This document shows positions 14,268 through 20,630 of a DNA stretch of 20,862 nucleotides, one piece after another. This stretch comes from SCGC-AG-212-J23 sp035762345. Its GTDB lineage: Bacteria > Pseudomonadota > Gammaproteobacteria > Burkholderiales > SG8-39. Under the pieces are notes generated by a model. The model made no database searches, had not been told where the DNA came from, and worked only from the letters and a program-made list of their open reading frames with translations. The first letter of the stretch is position 1, and the number at the start of each line of letters is the position of its first letter. The translations under genes were made by a program, and so were the position numbers. The stretch lies in assembly GCA_035762345.1 (NCBI GenBank), contig DASTPE010000117.1, positions 1 through 20,862 on the forward strand. Direction: 5' to 3'.

Positions 14268-15437
14268 TTACTTCCTGCGGCGCTCGCCCTCGGGGTCCTT
14301 GACGTTCGGGATGCGGTCGAACGGCACGTTCGCGAGCTCGTTGCCGACCTTCTCCACGCGCCGGATGTAGACGGTCTGGACCACGTCGCGCGTCTCGGGA
14401 TCGATCGACATCGGGCCGCGCGGGCTTTCCCACTTCAAGCCCTTGGCTGCCGCGATCAGCGCCTCGCCGTCGGTGTTGCCATTCGTCTTCTTGAGCGTTT
14501 CGTAGATGGCATGCATGCCGTCGTAGCCGCCGATCGAGAAGAAGTCGGGGTTACGGCCATGCATGGCGTTGAACTCCTTCACGAAGCGCTGGTTGAGCGG
14601 GTTATCGAGCTTGTAGTCGTAGTGCCAGGCGGTGATGATGTCGAGCGCGTTGTCGCCCATGGCTTTGAGCGCCGCCTCGGCCGTCGCCTCGCCGGAGCCG
14701 AATACCTTGGTCTTCTTCTTGTCGATGCCGCGTTCGGCGAAAGCCTTCCCAAGCGCCGCAGGCTGCGCTCCGCCCGGGATGAAGATGTAGATCGCCTCCG
14801 GCCCGATGTCCTTCGCGCGCTGCACGAACGCCGCGAAATCGGGGTTCGCCACCGGGAAGCGCACCGCGCCGACCACCGTGCCGCCGGCCGCCTTGAAACC
14901 TGTCTGGAAAGCGCGCTCCGAGTCGTGGCCCGGACCGTAGTCGGTGACCATCGTGTACACCTGCTTGACTCCCCCTTTGGTTGCGGCCCAGGTGCCGAAC
15001 GTTTCCATCACCTGCGGCAGCACCACCGAGGTGCGGATCATGTAGGGCGACTTGGTGATGATGATCGACGTGGCGGCGTTCATCACGACCATGAACTTCT
15101 TCGCCTCGGCCGAGACGTCGGCCGCAGCCATGGCGTTGGGGGTCAGCACATAGCCGGCGAGCATGTCGACCTTGTCGCGCACCACCAGCTCCTGCGACAG
15201 GCGCTTCGCCACGTCGGGCGCGATTCCGCCAGTGTCGCGGCGGATGAGCTCGATTTTCTTCCCGGCGACCGTGTCGCCATGCATCTTCATATAGGTCTTG
15301 ATGCCGTTGTCGAGCTGCGCGCCGGCGTCGGCGAACTGCCCGGACGAGCTCAGCACCAGGCCGATCTTGATGCTCTGCTGCGCGTGCGCCGCGCCAAAGG
15401 CGGCGGCGAGCGCCGCCGCGATGAACAGCTTTCTCAT
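14268..15437 (-). CDS. livK: ABC transporter substrate-binding protein, LivK family
   Basis: This 389-residue periplasmic binding protein has a signal peptide (MRKLFIAAALAAAFGAAHAQ, cleavage after AHA). It has a Peripla_BP_6 fold: SIKIGLVLSSSGQFADAGAQ, KRLSQELVVRDKVDMLAGY, YTMVTDYGPGHD, and DFFSIGGYDGMHAIYETL. Paralogues of this type in catabolic clusters bind aromatic acids, amides or other carboxylates. The ligand cannot be deduced. The start is fixed by the signal peptide and the strong GGAGGAGGGA site just upstream; the longer open frame adds 49 residues of shadow sequence. It follows the MetE-like gene by 29 bases, so the two are probably co-transcribed. Confidence 0.93.
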   Translation of the reverse strand: MRKLFIAAALAAAFGAAHAQQSIKIGLVLSSSGQFADAGAQLDNGIKTYMKMHGDTVAGKKIELIRRDTGGIAPDVAKRLSQELVVRDKVDMLAGYVLTPNAMAAADVSAEAKKFMVVMNAATSIIITKSPYMIRTSVVLPQVMETFGTWAATKGGVKQVYTMVTDYGPGHDSERAFQTGFKAAGGTVVGAVRFPVANPDFAAFVQRAKDIGPEAIYIFIPGGAQPAALGKAFAERGIDKKKTKVFGSGEATAEAALKAMGDNALDIITAWHYDYKLDNPLNQRFVKEFNAMHGRNPDFFSIGGYDGMHAIYETLKKTNGNTDGEALIAAAKGLKWESPRGPMSIDPETRDVVQTVYIRRVEKVGNELANVPFDRIPNVKDPEGERRRK

Positions 15438-15440
15438 TCG

Positions 15441-15450
15441 TCCCTCCTCC
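15441..15450 (-). promoter_or_regulatory. Strong ribosome-binding site of livK
   Basis: On the minus strand GGAGGAGGGA lies 3 bases before the livK ATG, with its GGAGG core about 8 bases away. It is one of the clearest Shine-Dalgarno sequences in the window, and it decides the start. It is also stronger than those of livH, livM and livG, which fits the usual need for more binding protein than membrane parts. Confidence 0.75.
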
Positions 15451-15466
15451 AAAGAGAGCATGGATT

Positions 15467-16570
15467 CTAACCCCAGATTTCGCGCGCGGTTTCCACCACG
15501 AGCTCGAGCTTGCGCCTCTGGTCCTCCACGGTCAGCTTGTTCCCGACCTCGCTTGATGCAAAGCCGCATTGCGGCGAAAGGCAAAGATTTTCCAGCGGGA
15601 CGTACCGAGATGCTTCCTCAACCCGGCGCTTGAGCGCCGCCTTGTCTTCAAGTTGAGGTTTCTTCGTGGAAACCAACCCCAGCACGACCTTCTTACCCTT
15701 GGGCACAAAGCGCAGAGGCTCGAAGCCGCCGGCGCGCGCGCTGTCGTACTCGAGAAAGAAGCCGTCGACGTCGGTCTGGAACACCGCTTCGGCCACCGGG
15801 TGGTAACCCCCCTCGGCCATCCACATGCTCGCGTGGTTGCCCCGGCACGTGTGCATCGTCACCGCGAGATTCACGGGTCGATTTTTCAATAGATTGTTTA
15901 TTACCTCGACATACTTGGCGGGGAGGGTAGCCGGGTCCTCGCCATCGCGCCGCACCTGCGCACGGATCGACTCGTCGCACAGGCAGGCGAACGAGACGTC
16001 GTCGATCTGCAAGTATTCCAGCCCGGCCTTGGCGAGGTCGGCGATTTCCTGGCGGTAGGCAAACGCGATATCTCTCCAGAATTCCTCAACGTCGGGATAG
16101 ACCTTCTCGTTGACCACCCTGCGCCCGCCGCGCATGTGGAGGTACGTGGGGGCCGGGATGCAAAGCTTTGCAGTCTTCTTCGTATTGCTCTTGAGAAATC
16201 GGAAAGATTCCAAAGCAATGGGCCGAGCGCGGCGCACCTTGCCCTCGACCACCATCATGGAGCGAGTTTCCGACTCGGCGCCGCCCTCGCCGCGAAACTT
16301 GAGCGCGTACTGCCCCTGGGTGGCGACGATCCCATCGAAGCCGGTGAGGAAGTCGACGTGCCAGAACGCGCGCCGGAACTCGCCGTCGGTGACCGACTGC
16401 AGGCCGGCGGCTTCCTGCAGCGCGATCGCTTTCCTTATCGAGTCGTTTTCGATCGCGGTGAGCTGCTCCCGGGCGAGACGGCCGGCCTTGAAGGCCTCGC
16501 GCGCCTCCTTAAGCTCGGGGGGCCGCAGCAGGCTGCCGACGTGGTCGGCGCGGAACGGTGCGGTTGCCAT
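15467..16570 (-). CDS. MetE-like zinc methyltransferase (cobalamin-independent methionine synthase C-terminal family)
   Basis: This 367-residue protein corresponds to the catalytic (C-terminal) half of MetE only. It has the N-terminal FRADHVGSLLRP motif, Asp190/Asp191 in LQIDDVSFA, and a full zinc set: His240 and Cys242 (MHTCRGN), Glu274 (FFLEYD) and Cys335 (SPQCGF). The zinc normally activates a thiol to accept a methyl group. Lacking the MetE N-terminal barrel, it belongs to the single-domain group often found in catabolic operons, where the methyl donor need not be methyl-tetrahydrofolate. It begins 73 bases after the zinc-ribbon gene; that gap shows no clear promoter. It lies 29 bases before livK. 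It may take a methyl group from the imported compound; donor and acceptor are inferred. Confidence 0.88.
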   Translation of the reverse strand: MATAPFRADHVGSLLRPPELKEAREAFKAGRLAREQLTAIENDSIRKAIALQEAAGLQSVTDGEFRRAFWHVDFLTGFDGIVATQGQYALKFRGEGGAESETRSMMVVEGKVRRARPIALESFRFLKSNTKKTAKLCIPAPTYLHMRGGRRVVNEKVYPDVEEFWRDIAFAYRQEIADLAKAGLEYLQIDDVSFACLCDESIRAQVRRDGEDPATLPAKYVEVINNLLKNRPVNLAVTMHTCRGNHASMWMAEGGYHPVAEAVFQTDVDGFFLEYDSARAGGFEPLRFVPKGKKVVLGLVSTKKPQLEDKAALKRRVEEASRYVPLENLCLSPQCGFASSEVGNKLTVEDQRRKLELVVETAREIWG

Positions 16571-16643
16571 GCCGCGCAGCGTACAGTGGGAAGCGGCCCA
16601 AAGGTGACAGATCGGGCTTGCTGATGGATTGCCTGCTTACTAG

Positions 16644-16880
16644 TTATGCGACGCGGAAGCCGGTACCGCCGGGCGTGTCGACTCGCTTCATCCCAATGCG
16701 CGCGCGGCAATGGGGGCAACGAAGGTAATAGCCGCGCGTGTCGCTCGCAACCTTGGGGACCGTCGGCGCATCCGCCGGGATCACGTCCTCGAGCGAGATC
16801 GCGGTGTAGACGCGCTGCCCGCACTTCGGGCAGTCGACGTCGTGGACCGGCAGCACTTTTTCTGCGGCGCTTGTCGTCAA
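16644..16880 (-). CDS. Small zinc-ribbon protein
   Basis: This 78-residue protein has two CxxC knuckles, CPKC (about residues 17-20) and CPHC (about 54-57), the pattern of a zinc ribbon. The rest has no recognised enzyme motif, so it is best called a small zinc-binding protein of unknown role. The start is TTG 16880, whose TTGA overlaps the TGA stop of the DUF4383-type gene (16877-16879). An in-frame GTG at 16856 is the alternative. A much longer open frame reads upstream, but that sequence is a shadow of the membrane-protein gene. It ends the minus-strand stress cluster, 73 bases before the MetE-like gene. Confidence 0.7.
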   Translation of the reverse strand: MTTSAAEKVLPVHDVDCPKCGQRVYTAISLEDVIPADAPTVPKVASDTRGYYLRCPHCRARIGMKRVDTPGGTGFRVA

Positions 16881-17389
16881 GCGCCGCCGTACGCGAGCTC
16901 GCGGCGATCGGGGACACTCAGCCGGCGTTCGCGCGCGACCGGGATCATGCGCTGGCGACGTTCGCCGCTCATCCTGCGCTCCATGTGCACCTCCTCGTTT
17001 CGCCATCCGAAGTACGCAGCAATCACGGCGGTGCCGGCATGCAGCCATACGTCGTGGCTGTGCAGCGGGATGAGGCCGAATACGGTGTTCAACCCGGGGA
17101 TAAGGCCCATCACGGCTAGCACGCTGTAGACGATCGCCAGTGAACGCGCGTAGACCCGCGCGGCCCCGGAGCTGCGCCAGGCAGCAATGCCCCACACGCC
17201 GATGGCGAGGTGCACCGCCGTGTGCAGGATATTCACCGGGAAGAGGCCGATGAGGTAGCCGTAAAGCATGGTCAAGTCCGTTGGCGGTGCGTCCGCGGGC
17301 GGCGGCAGAAGCGCCGCCGGGATGAGGCCCAGCACGCCGGCGGCGAGGTAGGCGATGCCGAAGATCAGGGCAAAGGTTGAGGTCCTCAT
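16877..17389 (-). CDS. DUF4383-type membrane protein
   Basis: This 170-residue protein has four predicted membrane helices: FALIFGIAYLAAGVLGLIPA, then YLIGLFPVNILHTAVHLAIGVWG, then a stretch around VYARSLAIVYSVLAVMGLIPG, and one around HDVWLHAGTAVIAAYFGW. The NILHTAVHLAIGVWGIAA and LHAGTAVIAAYFG segments are characteristic of DUF4383. A basic cytoplasmic tail follows (ERRMSGERRQRM and after). The family has no established function but is common in soil bacteria near stress genes. It overlaps the upstream small gene by four bases (ATGA) and the zinc-ribbon gene by four bases (TTGA), so all three are translationally coupled. Confidence 0.8.
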   Translation of the reverse strand: MRTSTFALIFGIAYLAAGVLGLIPAALLPPPADAPPTDLTMLYGYLIGLFPVNILHTAVHLAIGVWGIAAWRSSGAARVYARSLAIVYSVLAVMGLIPGLNTVFGLIPLHSHDVWLHAGTAVIAAYFGWRNEEVHMERRMSGERRQRMIPVARERRLSVPDRRELAYGGA

Positions 17390-17616
17390 GTCTTCTCCTG
17401 CGAATAGTCATGCGAGAGCAGCGTGCCGCGAGTGCGGTCGACGAGCGACACGCGGCAGCGCCGCCGCGCGCGGGCAACGCGCAGCGCGTGCCGTAGCGCC
17501 CCCCATCTACTGGGGAAGTAGGCGATCGCGACGCGCGTCGGTTCCCGCTCGTTAACGCTCCAGACGCCGTCGCGCGTCTGCGTCACCGAAAGCAACGGCG
17601 TTCCGGAGTCGTCCAC
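17386..17616 (-). CDS. Small basic protein, possibly DUF2188-like
   Basis: This 76-residue, arginine-rich protein opens MDDSGTPLLSVTQTRDGVWS and continues into YFPSRWGALRHALRVARARR and VSLVDRTRGTLL. The layout (short strands, a helix containing 'ALRHALRVAR', then a strand ending in a D-R-G turn) recalls DUF2188 proteins, but the match is weak and from memory. The start is GTG 17616, two bases after the BON-gene stop; the stop overlaps the DUF4383-type ATG by four bases. The coupling on both sides is the main reason to believe the gene. Function unknown. Confidence 0.6.
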   Translation of the reverse strand: MDDSGTPLLSVTQTRDGVWSVNEREPTRVAIAYFPSRWGALRHALRVARARRRCRVSLVDRTRGTLLSHDYSQEKT

Positions 17617-17618
17617 GG

Positions 17619-17957
17619 TCAGGAGGTCTTTTCCTTGGCCGGCTCGACGCGCAGCTGGTTTTTCACCGACTTCACGCCGTCCACCTTCTTCGCGATCTCT
17701 TCGGCCTTGGCTTTCTTGTCGGCGGAGTCGACGTGGCCTTTGAGCGTGACCACCCCGTTGTCGCTGTCGACGTCGATGCTGGTGACGGTGCCCAGGCCGA
17801 CGTCGGCGGCGAGCGCGCTCTTCACCTTGCCGGTGAGCATGGCGTTGGACGTGCTGCTGCTCGCGGTCTGCCCGCTGCTGCCGCTTTTCTCCTGTTGAGA
17901 TGCGCAGGCCGATAGGGCGAGCGCTGCGACGACGGCGATGGCAATGATGGCTTTCAT
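17619..17957 (-). CDS. BON-domain lipoprotein (OsmY-like)
   Basis: This 112-residue protein has a lipoprotein signal with lipobox LSAC (lipid Cys18). A Ser/Thr-rich linker follows, then one BON domain: GKVKSALAADVGLGTVTSID, then NGVVTLKGHVDS, then VDGVKSVKNQLRV. BON domains bind phospholipid or peptidoglycan surfaces; OsmY-type members are made under osmotic and envelope stress. Position 19 is Ala, not Asp, so sorting to the outer membrane is likely. It has its own strong site (AAGGAGAAGCATC before the ATG) and lies 27 bases after the oxidoreductase. It is the first member of a coupled four-gene run to 16644. Confidence 0.88.
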   Translation of the reverse strand: MKAIIAIAVVAALALSACASQQEKSGSSGQTASSSTSNAMLTGKVKSALAADVGLGTVTSIDVDSDNGVVTLKGHVDSADKKAKAEEIAKKVDGVKSVKNQLRVEPAKEKTS

Positions 17958-17984
17958 GATGCTTCTCCTTTGGTCAAGAAAAAG

Positions 17985-19076
17985 TCAGCTCGCGCCCGAA
18001 GGGCCCGCGGCGTGAATCACCTCGGGCTTTTCGACCGGCGGGCGGCGGATTTCCTGCTCGAGGCTCGGGCGCGCGCGCTTGGCGAACGGCTCGAGCGCGA
18101 CCGGCTGGCCGTTTTCCGCCGAACGGTAAAGCGCGCGAATGACACGCACGTCGGCGAGGCCCTCGTCGCCGCCGGGCTCGGGCGTGCCGTTCTGCAGAAT
18201 ACAGTCCGAGAAATAGAGCAGCTCGGGCGCGAACTGGTCGCGCTTGGCAAAGCGCCGCTCACGCGTCTCGCCCTCGAGCGTCAGCCGATGCTTGAGCGGC
18301 CTCGCGTACTCATACGCCGGCTCGACCGCGAGGTCGCCCTTGGTGCCGGCGAGGCGGTACTCGGACACCTTCTGGGCGCCGAACGACGCGTTGAAGGCGG
18401 CGAGGCGGTCATTCGGGAAGCGCAGCACCGCGGCCGCCGACTCCTCGACCTCGTCGAGCCTGCCCGCGGTCAGCGCGCGCACTTCGATCGGCTCGTCGCG
18501 GAAGAGCGAGCGCGCCGCGTTGATGCAATAAATTCCGATGTCGTAGAGGACCCCGCCTCCGGTTTCGTGGCGCGCGCGGATGTTGCCCGGTACGACGGGG
18601 GTGCAGAACGTGGAGTTGAACAGGCGCGGCTCGCCGATTCGACCCGAGCACGCGATCTCGCCCGCCTCCAGGTTGGCACGCTCGAAGTGCAGCCGGTAGG
18701 CCACCATCAGCTTGACTCCGCTTTCGTGCGCCGCGCGGATCATGCGCTCGCACTCCTCCTCGGTCACCGCCATGGGCTTTTCGACCAGCACGTGCACGCC
18801 GGCGCGCGCCGCACGCACCGCGTAGTCGCAGTGCAGATGGTTCGGCAGCGCGATGTACACGGCATCCACATTCTTCAGGCAGGCCTCGTACTCCTCATAG
18901 GTGTACGTACGCTCGACGCCGTACTTTTGAGATAGCGGCTTCAGCTTCACCGCGTCGGCCGATACCAGCGCGGCGAGCCGGGAGTTGCGCCGCGCGTTGG
19001 CGAACGCGGGCAGCACCGCCACCTGGGCGATGTGTCCGAGCCCGACCACCGCGTATCGGATCTGACGCCTAGGCAT
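17985..19076 (-). CDS. Gfo/Idh/MocA-family oxidoreductase
   Basis: This 363-residue NAD(P)-dependent oxidoreductase has a Rossmann start VGLGHIAQVAVLPA (residues 11-24), EKP at 99-101 and GGGVLYDIGIYCINAAR at about 173-189. The last motif is that of glucose-fructose oxidoreductase-like members, with Tyr where others have His. Such enzymes oxidise or epimerise sugars or cyclitols. No Tat signal is present, so it is cytoplasmic, unlike classical glucose-fructose oxidoreductase. The ATG at 19074-19076 lies inside the end of a 20-codon micro-ORF. It is followed by the BON gene after 27 bases. In this stress setting it might make a compatible solute or modify an envelope sugar; substrate unknown. 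Confidence 0.92.
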   Translation of the reverse strand: MPRRQIRYAVVGLGHIAQVAVLPAFANARRNSRLAALVSADAVKLKPLSQKYGVERTYTYEEYEACLKNVDAVYIALPNHLHCDYAVRAARAGVHVLVEKPMAVTEEECERMIRAAHESGVKLMVAYRLHFERANLEAGEIACSGRIGEPRLFNSTFCTPVVPGNIRARHETGGGVLYDIGIYCINAARSLFRDEPIEVRALTAGRLDEVEESAAAVLRFPNDRLAAFNASFGAQKVSEYRLAGTKGDLAVEPAYEYARPLKHRLTLEGETRERRFAKRDQFAPELLYFSDCILQNGTPEPGGDEGLADVRVIRALYRSAENGQPVALEPFAKRARPSLEQEIRRPPVEKPEVIHAAGPSGAS

Positions 19077-19131
19077 GCGCGCAGTGCTCGCCCTTGGAGT
19101 AGCTGTTGGCGCAGACTTCGCAGGTCGCCAT
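19069..19131 (-). CDS. 20-residue Cys/His micro-protein
   Basis: This very short frame encodes MATCEVCANSYSKGEHCAHA, with Cys4, Cys7, His16, Cys17 and His19 as possible zinc ligands. It has one of the best ribosome sites here: AAAGGAAG at 19136-19143, 4 bases before the ATG. The TAG stop lies just past the ATG of the oxidoreductase (8-base overlap), so it could be a translated leader that couples to that gene. The MATCEVC start resembles longer small zinc proteins (about 50 residues), so it may instead be a truncated relic. The signal is real; the role is inferred. Confidence 0.55.
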   Translation of the reverse strand: MATCEVCANSYSKGEHCAHA

Positions 19132-19142
19132 GTCGCTTCCTT

Positions 19143-19639
19143 TCATGCGGCGCGCCGCTTTCTCGCGGCGCGCTTCGCGGGCTTCTTCTCAATGCTCTTC
19201 TTCAAGAGCTCCATCAGGTCGATTACCTCGGCCCCTTTCTCGGGCTTGCGCGCCTTCTCGGGCTCGGTGATCTCCTCGGTTCAGCTCGTCGCGGTATCGA
19301 AGCGTGTTCAGCACCAGGATGTCGTCCTGCGCGACGAGCGCCGCAAGGTACTGCTTGGTGCGGATCACCATTCGCCGCCTCCGGATTGGCGCGGCGGAAG
19401 TCCTCGTCGGAGAGCACGACGTACTTGTCGTCCTCGTACTCGTAGCCCTTCACCACGTCGGCCCACGGCACTTCCTTGCCGGTCGACTTGTTGACGCGCC
19501 TGTAGCCGACCGGGGCGAGATCACGCTTGTCGAGCATGGTCATGTCGAGCTCGGTCGAGCGCCTCTTTGCCGAATGCAGCTCGACCGGCACGTTGACCAG
19601 CCCGAAGCTGATCGCTCCTTTCCACAACCCTCGCGCCAT
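19143..19639 (-). pseudogene. ku: ku pseudogene with two internal deletions
   Basis: Ku binds DNA ends and recruits LigD in bacterial non-homologous end joining; intact proteins are about 260-300 residues. Here three Ku pieces lie in three different frames. Residues 1-88 (MARGLWKGAISFGLVNVPVE to DEDFRRANPEA) read from 19639 to about 19375. A middle piece, VIRTKQYLAALVAQDDILVL to RYRDELN, reads from about 19371 to 19279. The C-terminal piece, EEITEPEKARKP to EVIDLMELLKKS, reads from 19277 to the TGA at 19143. The core between the first two pieces (normally about 55-65 residues) and between the last two (about 60) is missing. No ligD is in the window. The pieces are unmistakable; an assembly error is a lesser alternative. 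Confidence 0.85.
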
Positions 19640-19660
19640 CGGCTACTGCCGGCGTGTTCC

Positions 19661-19703
19661 TCCGTAGCGTTTCCTCCCCTCCTGCGAGGAGGAACGCTCC
19701 GGA
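19661..19703 (-). terminator. Strong hairpin between the Cys-repeat gene and ku
   Basis: Arms 19661-19677 (TCCGTAGCGTTTCCTCC) and 19688-19703 (GGAGGAACGCTCCGGA) pair with one mismatch and one bulged T, around a 10-base loop. It lies 10 bases downstream of the Cys-repeat stop and before ku. No clear T-run follows on the minus strand, so it could be an intrinsic terminator of weak type or an RNA-processing or stabilising stem. It would separate the upstream stress genes from ku. Confidence 0.6.
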
Positions 19704-19712
19704 TCGCTATCG

Positions 19713-20240
19713 CTACTTCTGCTTCTCGGGCGCAGTATTGCCGCTCGCGGCGCGCTGCTTGTCCGTGCGGCTCTCTTGCTTCGCTTCGGCAGTCTTCTCA
19801 GCCTTGCCCTTGGCGCGGTCGCGTTCCACGCGCGCTTGCTTGACGCACGCGTCCTTGGCTTCGCCCTTCTGGTCGTCGCACTTCTCCTTCGCGACCTCGT
19901 AGGCGGCGTCGGCTTTCGCTTCCTGCACCTTGCGCTGCGCCTTCGTTTGATCCTTCGCGTCTTTCGCCTCGAGCTCGGCCTTGGCGACCTTCTGCTTGCC
20001 CTTAGCTTCGGCCATGCAGATGTCCTTGGCGTTGCCTTGCATGGTGTTGCACTTCTCGCGCGCGGCCTTGTATTCCTGCTCGATGCGCTCTTCGGCGGCG
20101 TCCTTCGCTTTGCGCTCGGACTGCTCGGCGCGCGGCGGCGCGGTGTCGCGCTTGGCGGGCGCCGGGGTGGTTTGCGCCTGCGCGGCGCTCGCCAGGCCGA
20201 AAGCAAGGCCCAGCGCGACAGCGGTCAGTTTCAGCTTCAT
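19713..20240 (-). CDS. Periplasmic Cys-repeat, Lys/Ala-rich helical protein
   Basis: This 175-residue protein has a signal peptide (MKLKLTAVALGLAFGLASAA, cleavage after AQA near residue 23). The mature part is very rich in Lys, Ala and Glu and probably helical. It holds a duplicated unit, YKAAREKCNTMQGNAKDICM (residues 57-76) and YEVAKEKCDDQKGEAKDACV (114-133). Each has two cysteines ten residues apart (Cys64/Cys75 and Cys121/Cys132), so two intrachain disulfides closing small helical hairpins are likely. The ATG follows an AAGGAGAG-type site. I recognise it as a small secreted protein typical of betaproteobacteria but know no function. It is 29 bases downstream of the DUF1328 gene. Confidence 0.8.
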   Translation of the reverse strand: MKLKLTAVALGLAFGLASAAQAQTTPAPAKRDTAPPRAEQSERKAKDAAEERIEQEYKAAREKCNTMQGNAKDICMAEAKGKQKVAKAELEAKDAKDQTKAQRKVQEAKADAAYEVAKEKCDDQKGEAKDACVKQARVERDRAKGKAEKTAEAKQESRTDKQRAASGNTAPEKQK

Positions 20241-20269
20241 GGGGCGTATCTCTCCTTTGGCTTTTGTCT

Positions 20270-20434
20270 CTAAGGCCTTCTCAGCAGTCCCGCCACCAGC
20301 GAGACGAGGAAAAGGACCACGAACACGACGAACAAGATCTTGGCGATCTCGGCTGCTCCGGCAGCGATGCCGGTGAAGCCGAAAACCGCCGCGATGATTG
20401 CGATGATGAAAAACGCCAGCGCCCAGCTCAGCAT
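20270..20434 (-). CDS. DUF1328 (YtjA-like) small membrane protein
   Basis: This 54-residue protein has two membrane helices, MLSWALAFFIIAIIAAVFGF and, after a TGIAAGAAEIAK turn, ILFVVFVVLFLVSLVAGLL, and ends LRRP. This is the standard DUF1328/YtjA layout and length. These proteins are widespread in proteobacteria, have no settled function, and are often seen with stress-response genes. A GAGGAG site lies about 6 bases before the ATG (20432-20434). The stop at 20270-20272 is 29 bases before the Cys-repeat gene, so both may be co-transcribed. Confidence 0.92.
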   Translation of the reverse strand: MLSWALAFFIIAIIAAVFGFTGIAAGAAEIAKILFVVFVVLFLVSLVAGLLRRP

Positions 20435-20630
20435 AACGGCTCCTCGTTAAGTAGTTGCAGCAGGAGGGAGGAGCAAAGTCCATGCCGGGCACGGCCGCGT
20501 GCGCTCGCGCTCCGCATGTAACGTTCGGATAGGGTCTGTAAGAACTACGTGTCGCTCGCCCGGGGCCTGCGTCGTGAAAGCGCTACGGGCACGACTCCTG
20601 CTGAGTCGCTTCATCATCACCCCGAACGGC

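Noticed and set aside
14265..15470. Long open frame (about 400 codons) on the plus strand opposite livK
   Set aside because: It is an antisense shadow caused by high GC. The opposite strand carries a clear signal peptide, ribosome site and binding-protein motifs.
20435..20573. Possible small RNA or riboswitch in the gap before the PAS gene
   Set aside because: Only a 5-base-pair stem (GCACG/CGTGC) is visible. There is no terminator pattern and no known riboswitch core.
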